This document shows, in pieces, positions 25,255 through 33,685 of a stretch of 46,028 bases of DNA. Position numbers and translations under genes: made by a program. Source of the DNA: CAZNHL01 sp964572965. Its GTDB lineage: Bacteria > Bacteroidota > Bacteroidia > Cytophagales > UBA9547. The number at the start of each line of letters is the position of its first letter. The stretch's first letter is position 1. The stretch is from NCBI GenBank assembly GCA_964572965.1, contig CAZNHL010000034.1, positions 1-46,028 on the forward strand. The letters run 5' to 3'. The notes beneath the pieces were generated by a model. It worked only from the letters and a program-made list of their open reading frames with translations. It was not told the DNA's origin and ran no database searches.

Positions 25255-25611
25255 CTAATTTACGGGTATTTTGGTTATGCCTGTATTTTTTAGAATCCTC
25301 CCAAGAGTAAGAAGTCGAGGATCCGAAACTCCATCGTCAATCCACAATTCAGCATTTTCATAATCAAGCATGTCTTTCTCTGAATTATAATAAACGATTA
25401 CCTTTCCACTATCAGAAGGTCGTACTACAACGGTTATTTCTAAACCTTCTTTTCTAATACCTCCAATTACTGTGGGTGCCAATTCTTCCCAGTCAGTACA
25501 ATCGTAGTCCGGGGCTTTCTTTAAATGTTCAATTATATTATTCTTTGATCTTGAAATTAAGCTTTGAGCATAAAAAAAAAGCTTCCACATTTGGTCTTGA
25601 TGTATGTACAA
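25255..25611 (-). pseudogene. Displaced C-terminal part of HSP90-like gene (frameshift fragment)
   Basis: A 118-aa ORF overlapping the end of the 760-aa ORF in another frame. Read across the A9 run (25572-25580) with one base fewer, the upstream frame VEAFF continues directly as YAQSLISRSKNNI, giving about 854 residues. The fragment has the beta-rich end expected for this protein type (ELWIDDGVSDPRLLTLGRIL). Its own ATG (25611) lies within the larger gene. It may not be made alone; slippage could fuse the two. Confidence 0.7.
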
Positions 25612-27820
25612 ATTCAGCTGCTATATTTTTGTCCTTCAATGCATCCTCAAGTTCAGCTAGAGATGTTACACCCCAGCTTGCTAAATCTTCTTGTGTAATT
25701 TCCAGTTTAGGTATATAATTATTCTCAAGTGATGATAATACCTTCTTCAGTTCAGTTACATCAGACAGATGAAACTCTTTTAATATACTAGTTAGTTCTT
25801 CTGTTTTTTGTAAGTTCTCTAATAATTGAGGGTTTTCTTCTAATGCTTGTGCAACCTTAGATAAATCTGATAAATCAGTCTTGCTTCTCATTACTTTATA
25901 TAAGCTCTCTTTATCAACGATAGTATTCATAAAGAGCTCAGCACGTTTTCTATACAAATCTGCGAACAAATCTTTGCCTATATCTTGATTGCTTTCAAAC
26001 CACTCTGATAATAAGCTAATAGCAGCAATTGTATTTTCGTTATTGGAGATGTTTTTTAATTTTTCAGCTATTTTATCTGCTATATCTTTTTTGGTTTTTA
26101 TCTGATAAGTACCAAAATCAATTTTGTCATTTAGCAAAATGCTTTTCCAGTCGTCTCCAAGCAGAAATAATATTTCTACAAGAGTACTATCTTGAATTTC
26201 ATCAAGGAAAATATCGACCTTTTTTAGAAACACTCCATGCTGATTTGGTATTATACAATTTTTGTCTAGAAGTAGAATATTACTTTCTTCTTCAATAACA
26301 AAATTGCAAACAGCATTTAGCCAATCAAATGTTTGATTTTCGTCTTTGTTTAGTGCTAGACTTAATTTAAAAATATCGCCTTCTCTTGCTATCGTTGATA
26401 TTAAAACCGAATAGTTGATTTTTTTATCATCTCCCCATACTTTTTCGCACCAATTATGAACGTGATCCTTTTTACAAACTATAGATGGATATAAATCAAA
26501 AATATACTGCCAAAGCTTCAATTGGTTTTCTTTTGTATAGGACTTAGAAGGAAACCATAAATCATTAATAGATTTTTTATCATCCTCATGATCTTCAAGC
26601 TCGACAATGTTCGCATTCAGTATTATCTCTTGTAAAGGTCTTTGAATCTGCTCTCTAAACCAGCTCTCATCAAAATATTTATCATTAGTTAATGGTATTC
26701 TAGTATCTGCAACATTATAGAAATCAAAATATTCTTCCCCTGAGATGCTAACAATTAAATCTGAAAACAGCGAAACAGCATCTACAAGCATTGTTTGGTT
26801 TTCTTCCACTTCATTATCTTCGCCGATATTTTTACCTTTCAGCCAAATGCCGTCCCTTTCTGTTTGTGGATTAAAAAAGAAACTGTTTACAATCACAGGG
26901 AAATGAAAGCTTTCTGTTCCAATTAATGGGAAATCACAAAATAGCTTAGGGATCTTTTTTATATCAACAAATGAAAATCCGTTATTCTTCTTTATTACCT
27001 CTGTAGCAATTGATATCTTATCATTCCCTGTATATAAAATAAAGACATCTTTTGGGGTGCCATTTTCAGTTTTTATTATTGGAAGGATAAATTTATCAAT
27101 CAAATTCTGATTATTCTCAAAGGCGATTTCATTCTTAGTTGTATGATCGATGATCTCTACTTTGTTAATAGCAGGTATAAATGCTAAGACATAAGGAATA
27201 AGTTTTAAGAATTCTTCGATTCCTATTTTTGCAATGTCCCTTTGTTCTTGTGTCTCTAAATGATAACTAAAAGAAGTATTATAATCATTAATGGTATAAT
27301 CAAACGAGTCAACTTCCTGAGTAGACTTATGAAACTGATTCCATGCTTCCTCTATTCTAGGTATAAGTTGAGAGGTATTTTTGCCTTCTCTATTTAATGG
27401 AAATTGAAAGGAAAACAATTCATTATCTTCAGTTTCAACAATTCCTTTTATTTGAATAATTTTAGAAAGGAGATGCGTCGTTAAAAAACCAGTTCCAAAC
27501 CTGCCAGTCTTTCGCGTTTGGACTCCCTCTTCGATTTCTTTTGACGAGATCTGATTTATTAACCCTCTAATGTCCTGCTCGGTAAAATGCATCCCATTAT
27601 GACTGAATTCTACTTTATTGAATTCTAGAACTATTTTAACAGCCACCTTCCGGTCTGGGTATTCGGCAATACTATCTTTCGCATTTTGCAATAATTCCCA
27701 CGCCCACCTGCCTTGGTTATTTTCAACTGTTTTATCCAGGTCATGTAAACGTTTGATGATTTTATCTGCTATAGAGCGATTTCCATCCTCTTTGCGTCCA
27801 TTTTCAATTGATAGTATCAT
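25538..27820 (-). CDS. HSP90-like (GHKL, sacsin-type) ATPase, frameshifted near its 3' end
   Basis: A 760-aa protein with an N-terminal Bergerat-fold ATPase: N-box WELLQNAKDS (41-50), FSHNGMHF (72-79), and the G-box GRFGTGFLTTHLLS. The rest is helical with a coiled part from about 600. Such HATPase_c_3 proteins occur with nucleases in defence loci. The ORF stops after 11 out-of-frame residues (LCSKLNFKIKE) behind a T9 tract (coding strand); removal of one T restores a further 105 codons. Sequencing error, phase variation or programmed slippage cannot be told apart here. Preceded by the DUF4145 gene and followed by the AlbA_2-HEPN gene. Confidence 0.85.
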   Translation of the reverse strand: MILSIENGRKEDGNRSIADKIIKRLHDLDKTVENNQGRWAWELLQNAKDSIAEYPDRKVAVKIVLEFNKVEFSHNGMHFTEQDIRGLINQISSKEIEEGVQTRKTGRFGTGFLTTHLLSKIIQIKGIVETEDNELFSFQFPLNREGKNTSQLIPRIEEAWNQFHKSTQEVDSFDYTINDYNTSFSYHLETQEQRDIAKIGIEEFLKLIPYVLAFIPAINKVEIIDHTTKNEIAFENNQNLIDKFILPIIKTENGTPKDVFILYTGNDKISIATEVIKKNNGFSFVDIKKIPKLFCDFPLIGTESFHFPVIVNSFFFNPQTERDGIWLKGKNIGEDNEVEENQTMLVDAVSLFSDLIVSISGEEYFDFYNVADTRIPLTNDKYFDESWFREQIQRPLQEIILNANIVELEDHEDDKKSINDLWFPSKSYTKENQLKLWQYIFDLYPSIVCKKDHVHNWCEKVWGDDKKINYSVLISTIAREGDIFKLSLALNKDENQTFDWLNAVCNFVIEEESNILLLDKNCIIPNQHGVFLKKVDIFLDEIQDSTLVEILFLLGDDWKSILLNDKIDFGTYQIKTKKDIADKIAEKLKNISNNENTIAAISLLSEWFESNQDIGKDLFADLYRKRAELFMNTIVDKESLYKVMRSKTDLSDLSKVAQALEENPQLLENLQKTEELTSILKEFHLSDVTELKKVLSSLENNYIPKLEITQEDLASWGVTSLAELEDALKDKNIAAEFVHTSRPNVEAFFLCSKLNFKIKE

Positions 27821-27909
27821 TGGAAATTAATCAATACTTATAAAAACCTTATTATCAACATTTTATTACTCATATTCTTGTATACTAGCATTTAAGGTTA
27901 GTAAGAAGA

Positions 27910-28569
27910 TTATTTTTTCTTGTTCTTAGCTGCTGCCATCCTTTTGTAAAGTTTTGGCATTATATAAATCTCCCTTAATGTTTGATTGATTACTTCTAGT
28001 GCATGAAAAAGAATATCCCAAGAAGGACTTTTGATTTCGTGGGCTGAGGTATTACCAATGTCTTTTAACTCTAATAGTACTTTAAATGAATTATTAGAGA
28101 TATGGCCATCTTCTTTTAGATTTTTAATCTTATCGTACAAGGTTTTACCTGCTATTTTTTGATTGATACAAGTTGCTTCAGCTAGAGTTCTAAGACCAAT
28201 TCCTGCAAGGATTTTAGATTCATTCTCAAACGCATTTGTAACTTCTTCATACATATCCCTTATCATTTTAGGTAAAGAATATAAGTGTTCAAATGTCAAA
28301 AATTGATCATCGGTATCTAATTCTTCTGGGTAATTATGGTTGTATAATAAAGGGAGATCATCTGGTCCAAGATCGTTTGATGTGCTTGTTGTTTCTAAAA
28401 AGGAAGTCCTATCACAGCCCATACACTCAATAATTGCATACCTAACTTCTTCTATATAATCACCAGCTTCCTCTAATAATTTTCTGGAATTTACCTTCGA
28501 AAAAAGTATCGAATGATTAGTGTCATTTGAACAATCGCTACAATAAGTTTTGACAATATCATTCTTCAT
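27910..28569 (-). CDS. DUF4145 domain protein
   Basis: A 219-aa protein. A zinc-ribbon-like N-terminus has C10-x2-C13 and C49-x2-C52; the C-terminal half is the helical DUF4145/HEPN-like domain with ILAGIGLRTLAEATC and DIGNTSAHEI. DUF4145 domains are common in restriction-type and defence loci and lack the usual HEPN catalytic arginine pattern. It is 89 bp upstream of the HSP90-like ATPase on the same strand, so it may be the first gene of that three-gene operon. Confidence 0.8.
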   Translation of the reverse strand: MKNDIVKTYCSDCSNDTNHSILFSKVNSRKLLEEAGDYIEEVRYAIIECMGCDRTSFLETTSTSNDLGPDDLPLLYNHNYPEELDTDDQFLTFEHLYSLPKMIRDMYEEVTNAFENESKILAGIGLRTLAEATCINQKIAGKTLYDKIKNLKEDGHISNNSFKVLLELKDIGNTSAHEIKSPSWDILFHALEVINQTLREIYIMPKLYKRMAAAKNKKK

Positions 28570-28651
28570 TTTAAGCTGATTTAATGTACTTTCTAAATTT
28601 AGTAATTTTGATTGACAATATCTGCGACAGCTTAAAACGTACTTATTTAAT

Positions 28652-29395
28652 TTAACATCTTTTATCCTTCACATTGTTATCAAAGGCTATCAGATTGAAC
28701 ATTGACCTCATACGGCTACGTGTACGGCTGCCGTAGGCTGATTCTATCTCATAGGCGCTGAGGTTGGTGGTAATGTGTGTAATCATGCCTTTGTTGACAA
28801 AAAGGTCGTAACGGCTGAGGAGGATTTCGGCCATGACGTTTGTGGCTTCGTTGCCATAGTACTTCAGGCTGGTTTCTGTGCCCAGGTCATCGAAGCAATA
28901 CGTGCGCGGTATGTGTTCTTCCCTGCGCCGGATGAATGATTGCTTGCTGTACTTGTGTATGATGTCGTAGCCCTCTTTGATGAACTCGTAGCTGATGTCC
29001 CGGCATGGCCGGACGGTGTACCGGCTGTTTTGTGGCTGGAAGTAGTTGACAAGTGTCATGAGTGTGGTTTTGCCACAGCCGACGGGACCAGTCAGTAATA
29101 TTCCTTTGTTGAGGTTGACTTCATAGCGTTTGGCGTTTGGAATATCTTTGGTCATGTAGACGATGAGTTTGAAGACGATCTCGTAGTCTTCCGGATGTAT
29201 GCGGAACTGCTCGCCATATATTTGCTTGCCTTTGTGGTTTAGTATGTTTACACAGGCCTCGAAACTGTAGAGGTTTCCGGCACGCGGTTCGATGGCTTCG
29301 GGCTGCTCTTCGTTACAACGGCTCGGAATAGTCTTTGCCGATGTCAAGGGAGAGCTGTCCGGGTTTTGGGCTATGATGTTTTTGAGTTGCTGCAT
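28652..29395 (-). CDS. DnaC/IstB-like ATPase
   Basis: A 247-aa AAA+ ATPase of helicase-loader type: Walker A GPVGCGKTT (103-111), Walker B TYCFDDLGTE with D169/D170 and a sensor region THITTNLSAYEIESAYG with SRTRSRM. Paired with a DnaD-like protein, it probably loads the host replicative helicase onto the element. Its first 83 bp overlap the 3' end of the initiator gene, a long overlap implying coupled translation. IstB is less likely as no transposase is adjacent. Confidence 0.85.
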   Translation of the reverse strand: MQQLKNIIAQNPDSSPLTSAKTIPSRCNEEQPEAIEPRAGNLYSFEACVNILNHKGKQIYGEQFRIHPEDYEIVFKLIVYMTKDIPNAKRYEVNLNKGILLTGPVGCGKTTLMTLVNYFQPQNSRYTVRPCRDISYEFIKEGYDIIHKYSKQSFIRRREEHIPRTYCFDDLGTETSLKYYGNEATNVMAEILLSRYDLFVNKGMITHITTNLSAYEIESAYGSRTRSRMRSMFNLIAFDNNVKDKRC

Positions 29396-30005
29396 TGTTG
29401 TTGAATTTGTCTTTGTTTAACATCCAATTTTTTGCCGAAGCCTGCCAGTCTTTCATCCTGGCTTTGCCACCGACCCGCCAGCCGTTCGACTGGAAATGGT
29501 TGAAGAATTTTTCTGCTTCAATGGCTTCTTCTTTTTTTTCTTTAAAAAAATTTAAAACATCTTCTAGGGCGGGTGGCGCGAAAGCGCTCTTACCCAAGTT
29601 TATATTGTTTGTATTGTTTATATATAGATGTTGTACAGTGGGTTGTACACTAGGTGTACGGGTAGTCGTACAGTCACTTGTACAGTCAGTCGTACACAGG
29701 CTGTACAAGTTGACCCGACTACCGAGTGCCGGATTGTGTGTTGGTTTGTAGCTGAGGTATTGCCATTCTTCCAGTTGTTTGATGCATTTCGTGTAGGTTG
29801 TGAGTGATCCGATTTTGGCTGCTTTCATGATCTCGTTTCTGTCTATTTGAAAGTTGTCTGCAAACCGGTTGATGTTCCAAGCCTGGAACAATGCCATGTA
29901 CAGTGAGATATGAGGCGGTGTGAGCCGGTTGTCCTCGTAAAACAGTTCCATGGCTTTATTCAGGTGCTTGATGTAGTTCATCAGTTGTCGATTGATGGTT
30001 GTCAA
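29313..30005 (-). CDS. DnaD-like replication initiator / regulator
   Basis: A 230-aa protein. The N-terminal 100 residues form a winged-helix (NEIMKAAKIGSLTTYTKCIKQLEEWQYLSY); the C-terminal part (about 140-200: FFNHFQSNGWRVGGKARMKDWQASAKNWM) fits the DnaD-type domain. The linker (about 102-125) is Cys/Thr-rich, CTTDCTSDCTTTRTPSVQ, because the DNA holds seven phased GTAC repeats (29633-29706). Proteins of this type accompany DnaC-like ATPases in Bacteroidota elements and phages, where they open the origin. The origin could lie inside the gene. Confidence 0.75.
   Translation of the reverse strand: MTTINRQLMNYIKHLNKAMELFYEDNRLTPPHISLYMALFQAWNINRFADNFQIDRNEIMKAAKIGSLTTYTKCIKQLEEWQYLSYKPTHNPALGSRVNLYSLCTTDCTSDCTTTRTPSVQPTVQHLYINNTNNINLGKSAFAPPALEDVLNFFKEKKEEAIEAEKFFNHFQSNGWRVGGKARMKDWQASAKNWMLNKDKFNNNAATQKHHSPKPGQLSLDIGKDYSEPL
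29633..29706. repeat. Iteron-like array of seven phased GTAC sites
   Basis: GTAC begins at 29633, 29645, 29656, 29668, 29680, 29692 and 29703, that is every 11-12 bp, mostly as TGTAC or CGTAC. All lie inside the initiator gene. Each palindromic core faces nearly the same side of the helix, as in replication-initiator binding sites. Confidence 0.6.
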
Positions 30006-30048
30006 TTGTTTGTATGGCGCGTGAGGACACGTGCGATGGCTGCCGGAG

Positions 30049-30273
30049 TCAGACGCTCAGTGGTTGTGTCTGGTTATCCGGCGGGATATTGTCTACCGGT
30101 GCGTCAGTGCAGGCTTTCAGGTACAGAAAGGTACAGAGTGCGCAGGTCAGCAAAAGCAGCCATAGGATGCGTTTTACTTTGAACCTGCGTCCGCTTTTCC
30201 TTCTCTGGTTGGCTTTGGGCTGTGACGGCCTGCGCCGGTTTGTTTTGGTGATGTGGGTCGGCTGGCGTTTCAT
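30049..30273 (-). CDS. Small basic single-pass membrane protein
   Basis: A 74-aa protein starting at ATG 30273, which overlaps the stop of the HTH gene by one base (TAATG). The first 35 residues are highly basic (NRRRPSQPKANQRRKSGRR), followed by one membrane helix (ILWLLLLTCALCTFLYL) and a short polar tail. The longer open frame upstream is a shadow of the HTH gene. No family known; coupling with the HTH gene and the replication module suggests a conserved part of the element. Confidence 0.6.
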   Translation of the reverse strand: MKRQPTHITKTNRRRPSQPKANQRRKSGRRFKVKRILWLLLLTCALCTFLYLKACTDAPVDNIPPDNQTQPLSV

Positions 30274-30542
30274 TAGTTCTGGATCTTGTTGTTCTGAAGT
30301 ACTTTCTCGATGTCCATTGCTGAGTAGTAGATTACTCCACCAATTTTGGTATATGGCAAGGTGCCGTTGATGCGCAGGTTTTGAAGTGTGCCTGGCGAGA
30401 TGTGAAGCATTTTTCTTACCTGTGGCGATTTGAGCCAAGTCTGCTGATCGGTCGGTTTAGTTTTGATGATTTCGACCAGTTCTGCGAGGAGGTCGCGCTT
30501 GAAACGTAAGAGGTCGTCTTTGGTGATGATTTCTACTGCCAT
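30273..30542 (-). CDS. HTH_17 / excisionase-like DNA-binding protein
   Basis: An 89-aa protein with a MerR-like winged helix: WLKSPQVRKMLHISPGTLQ, then LRINGTLPYTKIGGVIYYS, the classic helix-turn-helix and wing of excisionase-family proteins in Bacteroidota elements. It could direct excision with the integrase at 32296 or regulate the replication genes. It couples to the small membrane protein downstream. Confidence 0.85.
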   Translation of the reverse strand: MAVEIITKDDLLRFKRDLLAELVEIIKTKPTDQQTWLKSPQVRKMLHISPGTLQNLRINGTLPYTKIGGVIYYSAMDIEKVLQNNKIQN

Positions 30543-30770
30543 TGTTGTGTGGTTTATGTTAATGGCTCAAAGTGAGGTAAATGGCAATAAATAAAACAGT
30601 GGCAGAATGGGTACGACCCTAATACGACCCTTCTATGACGCCATTGATTACTAGTGAGTTATAAGGAAGATTTGCCGGAAATTTTTTGCAATTATTTTTC
30701 GATTCATAAGATTTAGTTGTTTGGTATACCTTTTTACAACATTCAGAAAAGGAGATCGTAGAAAGGGGAA

Positions 30771-30986
30771 ATGAAAAATCCGGAGATTCTAGAAACAACA
30801 TATAAGGACTTGCAAATAAGCGGCAGTATGAAACGCTTTTTTGGCGCGCACGCTATTGCCAATCTTGACCAGCTTTTGAAAATCAAGACAAAGGATTTGC
30901 TGGAAATGAAGTGGTTTAATGAACGGCTGCTTTATGAACTTACTTGTGTCCTGGACGAACACGGTTTATTGAACAGGCTTAAATAG
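30771..30986 (+). CDS. RNA polymerase alpha-CTD-like small protein
   Basis: A 71-aa protein with a helix-hairpin-helix arrangement typical of the alpha C-terminal domain: AIANLDQLLKIKTKDLLEMK, WFNERLLYELTCVLDEHGLL. It lacks the rest of RpoA. Such short proteins are found in Bacteroidota accessory elements and may bind DNA or interfere with transcription. It is the only + strand gene among leftward element genes and ends at a strong terminator. Confidence 0.7.
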   Translation: MKNPEILETTYKDLQISGSMKRFFGAHAIANLDQLLKIKTKDLLEMKWFNERLLYELTCVLDEHGLLNRLK

Positions 30987-30987
30987 A

Positions 30988-31018
30988 AAAACGCTAACCT
31001 TTACAGTTAGCGTTTTTT
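30988..31018. terminator. Bidirectional rho-independent terminator
   Basis: ACGCTAAC (30991-30998) pairs with GTTAGCGT (31006-31013), with AAAAA before and TTTTTT after. It ends the alpha-CTD-like gene and, in the other direction, the leftward gene that ends at 31020. Confidence 0.85.
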
Positions 31019-31019
31019 G

Positions 31020-32060
31020 TTAGTCGAGTGCCTGTATCATTTTTTCGAGGATCTCTTTTACTGATTCGCGGGTGCGGTCTTCGATGTTGTAGTATTTGTT
31101 GTGAAGGCTTCCGATTGCAATGGTGGTTGTCTTTGATGTGCTGAAGCTTTCTATGATGGCGTGCAGCATTTCCATTTGCTTGTTGTTGGTGACTACTCCT
31201 GTTTTGTTATATAGCCTAAACATTAAGGCCAGTTCTGCTACGGACATGCTTGTTTCTATTTTGTGGCCATGCGCCGGTGCCGGTATGATTACCTGTTGCT
31301 GAGGGTTGTAGGCTTTGAGTTTTTTACGGCATTGTTTGAGTTCTATATTCAGCCAGTTTTCAATAAGCTGATTCACTGGTGGAAAGTCTTTTTGGTAGAA
31401 ATCGCCTGTGCGAACAGGTATATGCCCGAAACGTTTTGCATGGCTTTGTAAAACTTGTCTTTGCACTTCGGGGTTGTCTTCGCGATGGAGCTCTCCGGTA
31501 ATTTCTCCTATGAGGAACTTGAAAAATGGAGGAAAATTGTAATTGTTGGAAATAAGGAAGTTGATTACGTTTTCTTCGGTGTAGCTGTCATGCATCAGGT
31601 TAAAATCTGTCTGCCAGTTTTTCCAGAAGGTGTCTACAAAACGGATTTGGTTGATGTTGTACCCTTCTTCATTGTCGAGGTCTGTCAATGGGGTTATGTT
31701 AGCCAAAAGCTTTTCGCTTAATGCTTTGTTGAGTACTTCTTTGATTGTGCCGATGAAAGTACCTCGCTTGGCTGATAGTTTCTGTTTCCAGTGATCTGAT
31801 ACGAGCAGGGATTCATTTAGATAACCGCCAAAGTTTGATTCGAGGAAGTATAGTACCTGGTCGCTTTGTACGCGCACGGATTCGTTACTCCGGTGTGAAA
31901 GTAATGCTATCTGATGGTTTTGCAGAAAGATGGTCATTTCTTCTACGCTTCGCAGACTGTAAGCCGTTTGTGATAGCTCATTTATAATTTCGTCTACTTC
32001 ATGACTTATAAATCCCGTATTGCCGATTAGCTGATCGAGCGGTTTTAATTTGTATTTCAA
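31020..32060 (-). CDS. Conserved Bacteroidota mobile-element protein (RteC-like C-terminus?)
   Basis: A 346-aa mostly helical protein. The last 75 residues (SVAELALMFRLYNKTGVV to RESVKEILEKMIQ) resemble the C-terminal part of RteC-type proteins, which regulate excision in CTnDOT-like elements; the rest is not recognised. It lies between the integrase (235 bp upstream) and the terminator at 30988-31018. Regulation of excision or copy number is a guess from position. Confidence 0.65.
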   Translation of the reverse strand: MKYKLKPLDQLIGNTGFISHEVDEIINELSQTAYSLRSVEEMTIFLQNHQIALLSHRSNESVRVQSDQVLYFLESNFGGYLNESLLVSDHWKQKLSAKRGTFIGTIKEVLNKALSEKLLANITPLTDLDNEEGYNINQIRFVDTFWKNWQTDFNLMHDSYTEENVINFLISNNYNFPPFFKFLIGEITGELHREDNPEVQRQVLQSHAKRFGHIPVRTGDFYQKDFPPVNQLIENWLNIELKQCRKKLKAYNPQQQVIIPAPAHGHKIETSMSVAELALMFRLYNKTGVVTNNKQMEMLHAIIESFSTSKTTTIAIGSLHNKYYNIEDRTRESVKEILEKMIQALD

Positions 32061-32295
32061 GTTCCATAAAAAATTAGGTCCAATAGTTATTTTTCAGCGG
32101 CTGTCGCTGAATTTTTCACCACACTCAATAGCTAAAAGTTATAAATCCGGGTATAAAAGTCGGTCAATAATTGAGAGCGCTGTTTCTCAATCTTCGCTGG
32201 TGTTTTATTTTATTTCTTTTTTGTCTACAAAGTAACCACGTTATCTGGAATTTTACCTAATAAAAGTATCTAAAAGTACACCTAAGTGCGGGTTG

Positions 32296-33567
32296 TTACG
32301 ACCCGACACTTAGACTGTTAACGATTTTTGGTGTGGCTGTATTGCCCATTTTCTCACGGAGTTTAAGCATGTCGTTGCTTACTCTGGTATCTACTATTTT
32401 AGCATAGATCTGTGTGGATCTGATGCTGCTATGGCCGAGCATTGAACCGACTGTTTCCATGGACACACCGTTGGCCAGTGTTACTGAAGTGGCGAATGAA
32501 TGGCGCGCTATGTGGGTGGTGAGTTTGGTTTTGATACCACAGAGTTTTGCGATGGTTTTCAATCTGGTATTTAGGTTTGAGTTGGTGTCCATGGGCAGTA
32601 ATGTATTTTTTACTTTGCAAAGCATGTCGTCTTTGTATTTGTCGATCAGCTGCAGTGGGACTGGCAGTAATGGTACGTTTGATTTTTTGACTGTTTTGTT
32701 CCTGGTCTTTTTGCGCTGGATGCTTAACCACAGGAAACCGTCGATGCCGGTGTACAGATTGTCGGGTGAGAGTTTTGCTACTTCGGCATAGGCGTAGCCG
32801 GTGTAGGCTTGGAAAAGGAAGATGTCACGGGTCTGCTCGAGTTTGATATCGGCGAACTGGAAGTTTGCTATGGTATCTAGCTGCTCTTGGGTAAGGAAGT
32901 TGCGCTGTACTTCTTTGATGCTGCACTTGAAGTTGTTGAATGGGTATTTGTTTAACCACTCGTTTGCAATGGCCAAGCTCACGACTTTCTTTAGCTGCAT
33001 GATGTGTTTCATGGCTGTGTTGTGGATGAGCTTGTCTTCGGTCTTTAGGTAGAATTCGAAGTCTGTTACAAATTTGTGGTTGAGTTCGGGTAGGCTAATG
33101 TCCTGACGTCTGTACTTGAATTTCAGGAATGCTTCTATTTTGCGTTGGGTCAATACGTATTTGCCCCAGGTGTCTTCTTCAACTCCTAAGCCTACCATTG
33201 ATTTCATCATGGCATTGTGGTGCTCGAATGCGTCTGCAAGTGTGTGCTGTTTCTCATACTTGCCTGTGTATTTGCTCTTGATTGTTTCTGCGCTGATCAG
33301 TTGGTTGTTGGCTAGCATCTGGTTGTAATGCTTTTCGATTTCGCCTCTCACTAATAGCAGGTAGGAGTTCAATATTCTGGCGCTCTCGGAATTGCCTTTG
33401 CATGACTCGCTTTCGGAAACCCACTTTGCTGGTTCTATGCTGCGCTTTAGGGATATTTCGGCGCGCTTGCCGTTTACGGTAATCCGTGCGTACAGTGGTG
33501 CTGTACCATTGGTTATTTTGGACTTGTTGATCCAAAATAATACGGAAAAGGTGTGGTTCGTTTTCAT
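32296..33567 (-). CDS. Tyrosine site-specific integrase
   Basis: A 423-aa phage-integrase-family recombinase with an Arm-like N-terminus (FSVLFWINKSKITNGTAPLY), SAM-like core-binding part (105-205) and catalytic domain. H352, R355 (HIARHSFAT), H379 (LGHSSIRST) and the nucleophile Y388 (QIYAKI) are present. The first catalytic Arg is missing: TGYAYAEV instead of TGLRxSE, a change also known in IntDOT-type enzymes. The start is 119 bp from the right copy of the 11-bp direct repeat, so it likely acts there. Confidence 0.93.
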   Translation of the reverse strand: MKTNHTFSVLFWINKSKITNGTAPLYARITVNGKRAEISLKRSIEPAKWVSESESCKGNSESARILNSYLLLVRGEIEKHYNQMLANNQLISAETIKSKYTGKYEKQHTLADAFEHHNAMMKSMVGLGVEEDTWGKYVLTQRKIEAFLKFKYRRQDISLPELNHKFVTDFEFYLKTEDKLIHNTAMKHIMQLKKVVSLAIANEWLNKYPFNNFKCSIKEVQRNFLTQEQLDTIANFQFADIKLEQTRDIFLFQAYTGYAYAEVAKLSPDNLYTGIDGFLWLSIQRKKTRNKTVKKSNVPLLPVPLQLIDKYKDDMLCKVKNTLLPMDTNSNLNTRLKTIAKLCGIKTKLTTHIARHSFATSVTLANGVSMETVGSMLGHSSIRSTQIYAKIVDTRVSNDMLKLREKMGNTATPKIVNSLSVGS

Positions 33568-33685
33568 ATTATTTGAATGGTTTGTTGGGTTGCGTAAACC
33601 CGTTAATCAATAATTTTCAGTTGTTTTTATTTTGTTTTAAACATCTGATTATCAATTAGTTAAAACCTTTATTCAAATATAACAC

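Noticed and set aside
14174..28569. Retron or reverse transcriptase system
   Set aside because: No reverse transcriptase motif (such as YxDD) in any ORF of the cargo.
28652..29395. IstB transposition helper of an IS21 element
   Set aside because: No IstA transposase nearby; pairing with a DnaD-like protein favours replication.
29633..29706. CRISPR-like array
   Set aside because: Units are only 11-12 bp with four-base cores, with no spacers of 25-40 bp and no cas genes.
30274..30438. N-terminal extension of the small membrane protein
   Set aside because: It is an out-of-frame shadow of the HTH gene; the ATG at 30273 with TAATG overlap is a better start.
30619..30801. Leftward ORF of 60 codons
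   Set aside because: Overlaps the start of the alpha-CTD-like gene and shows no coding pattern.
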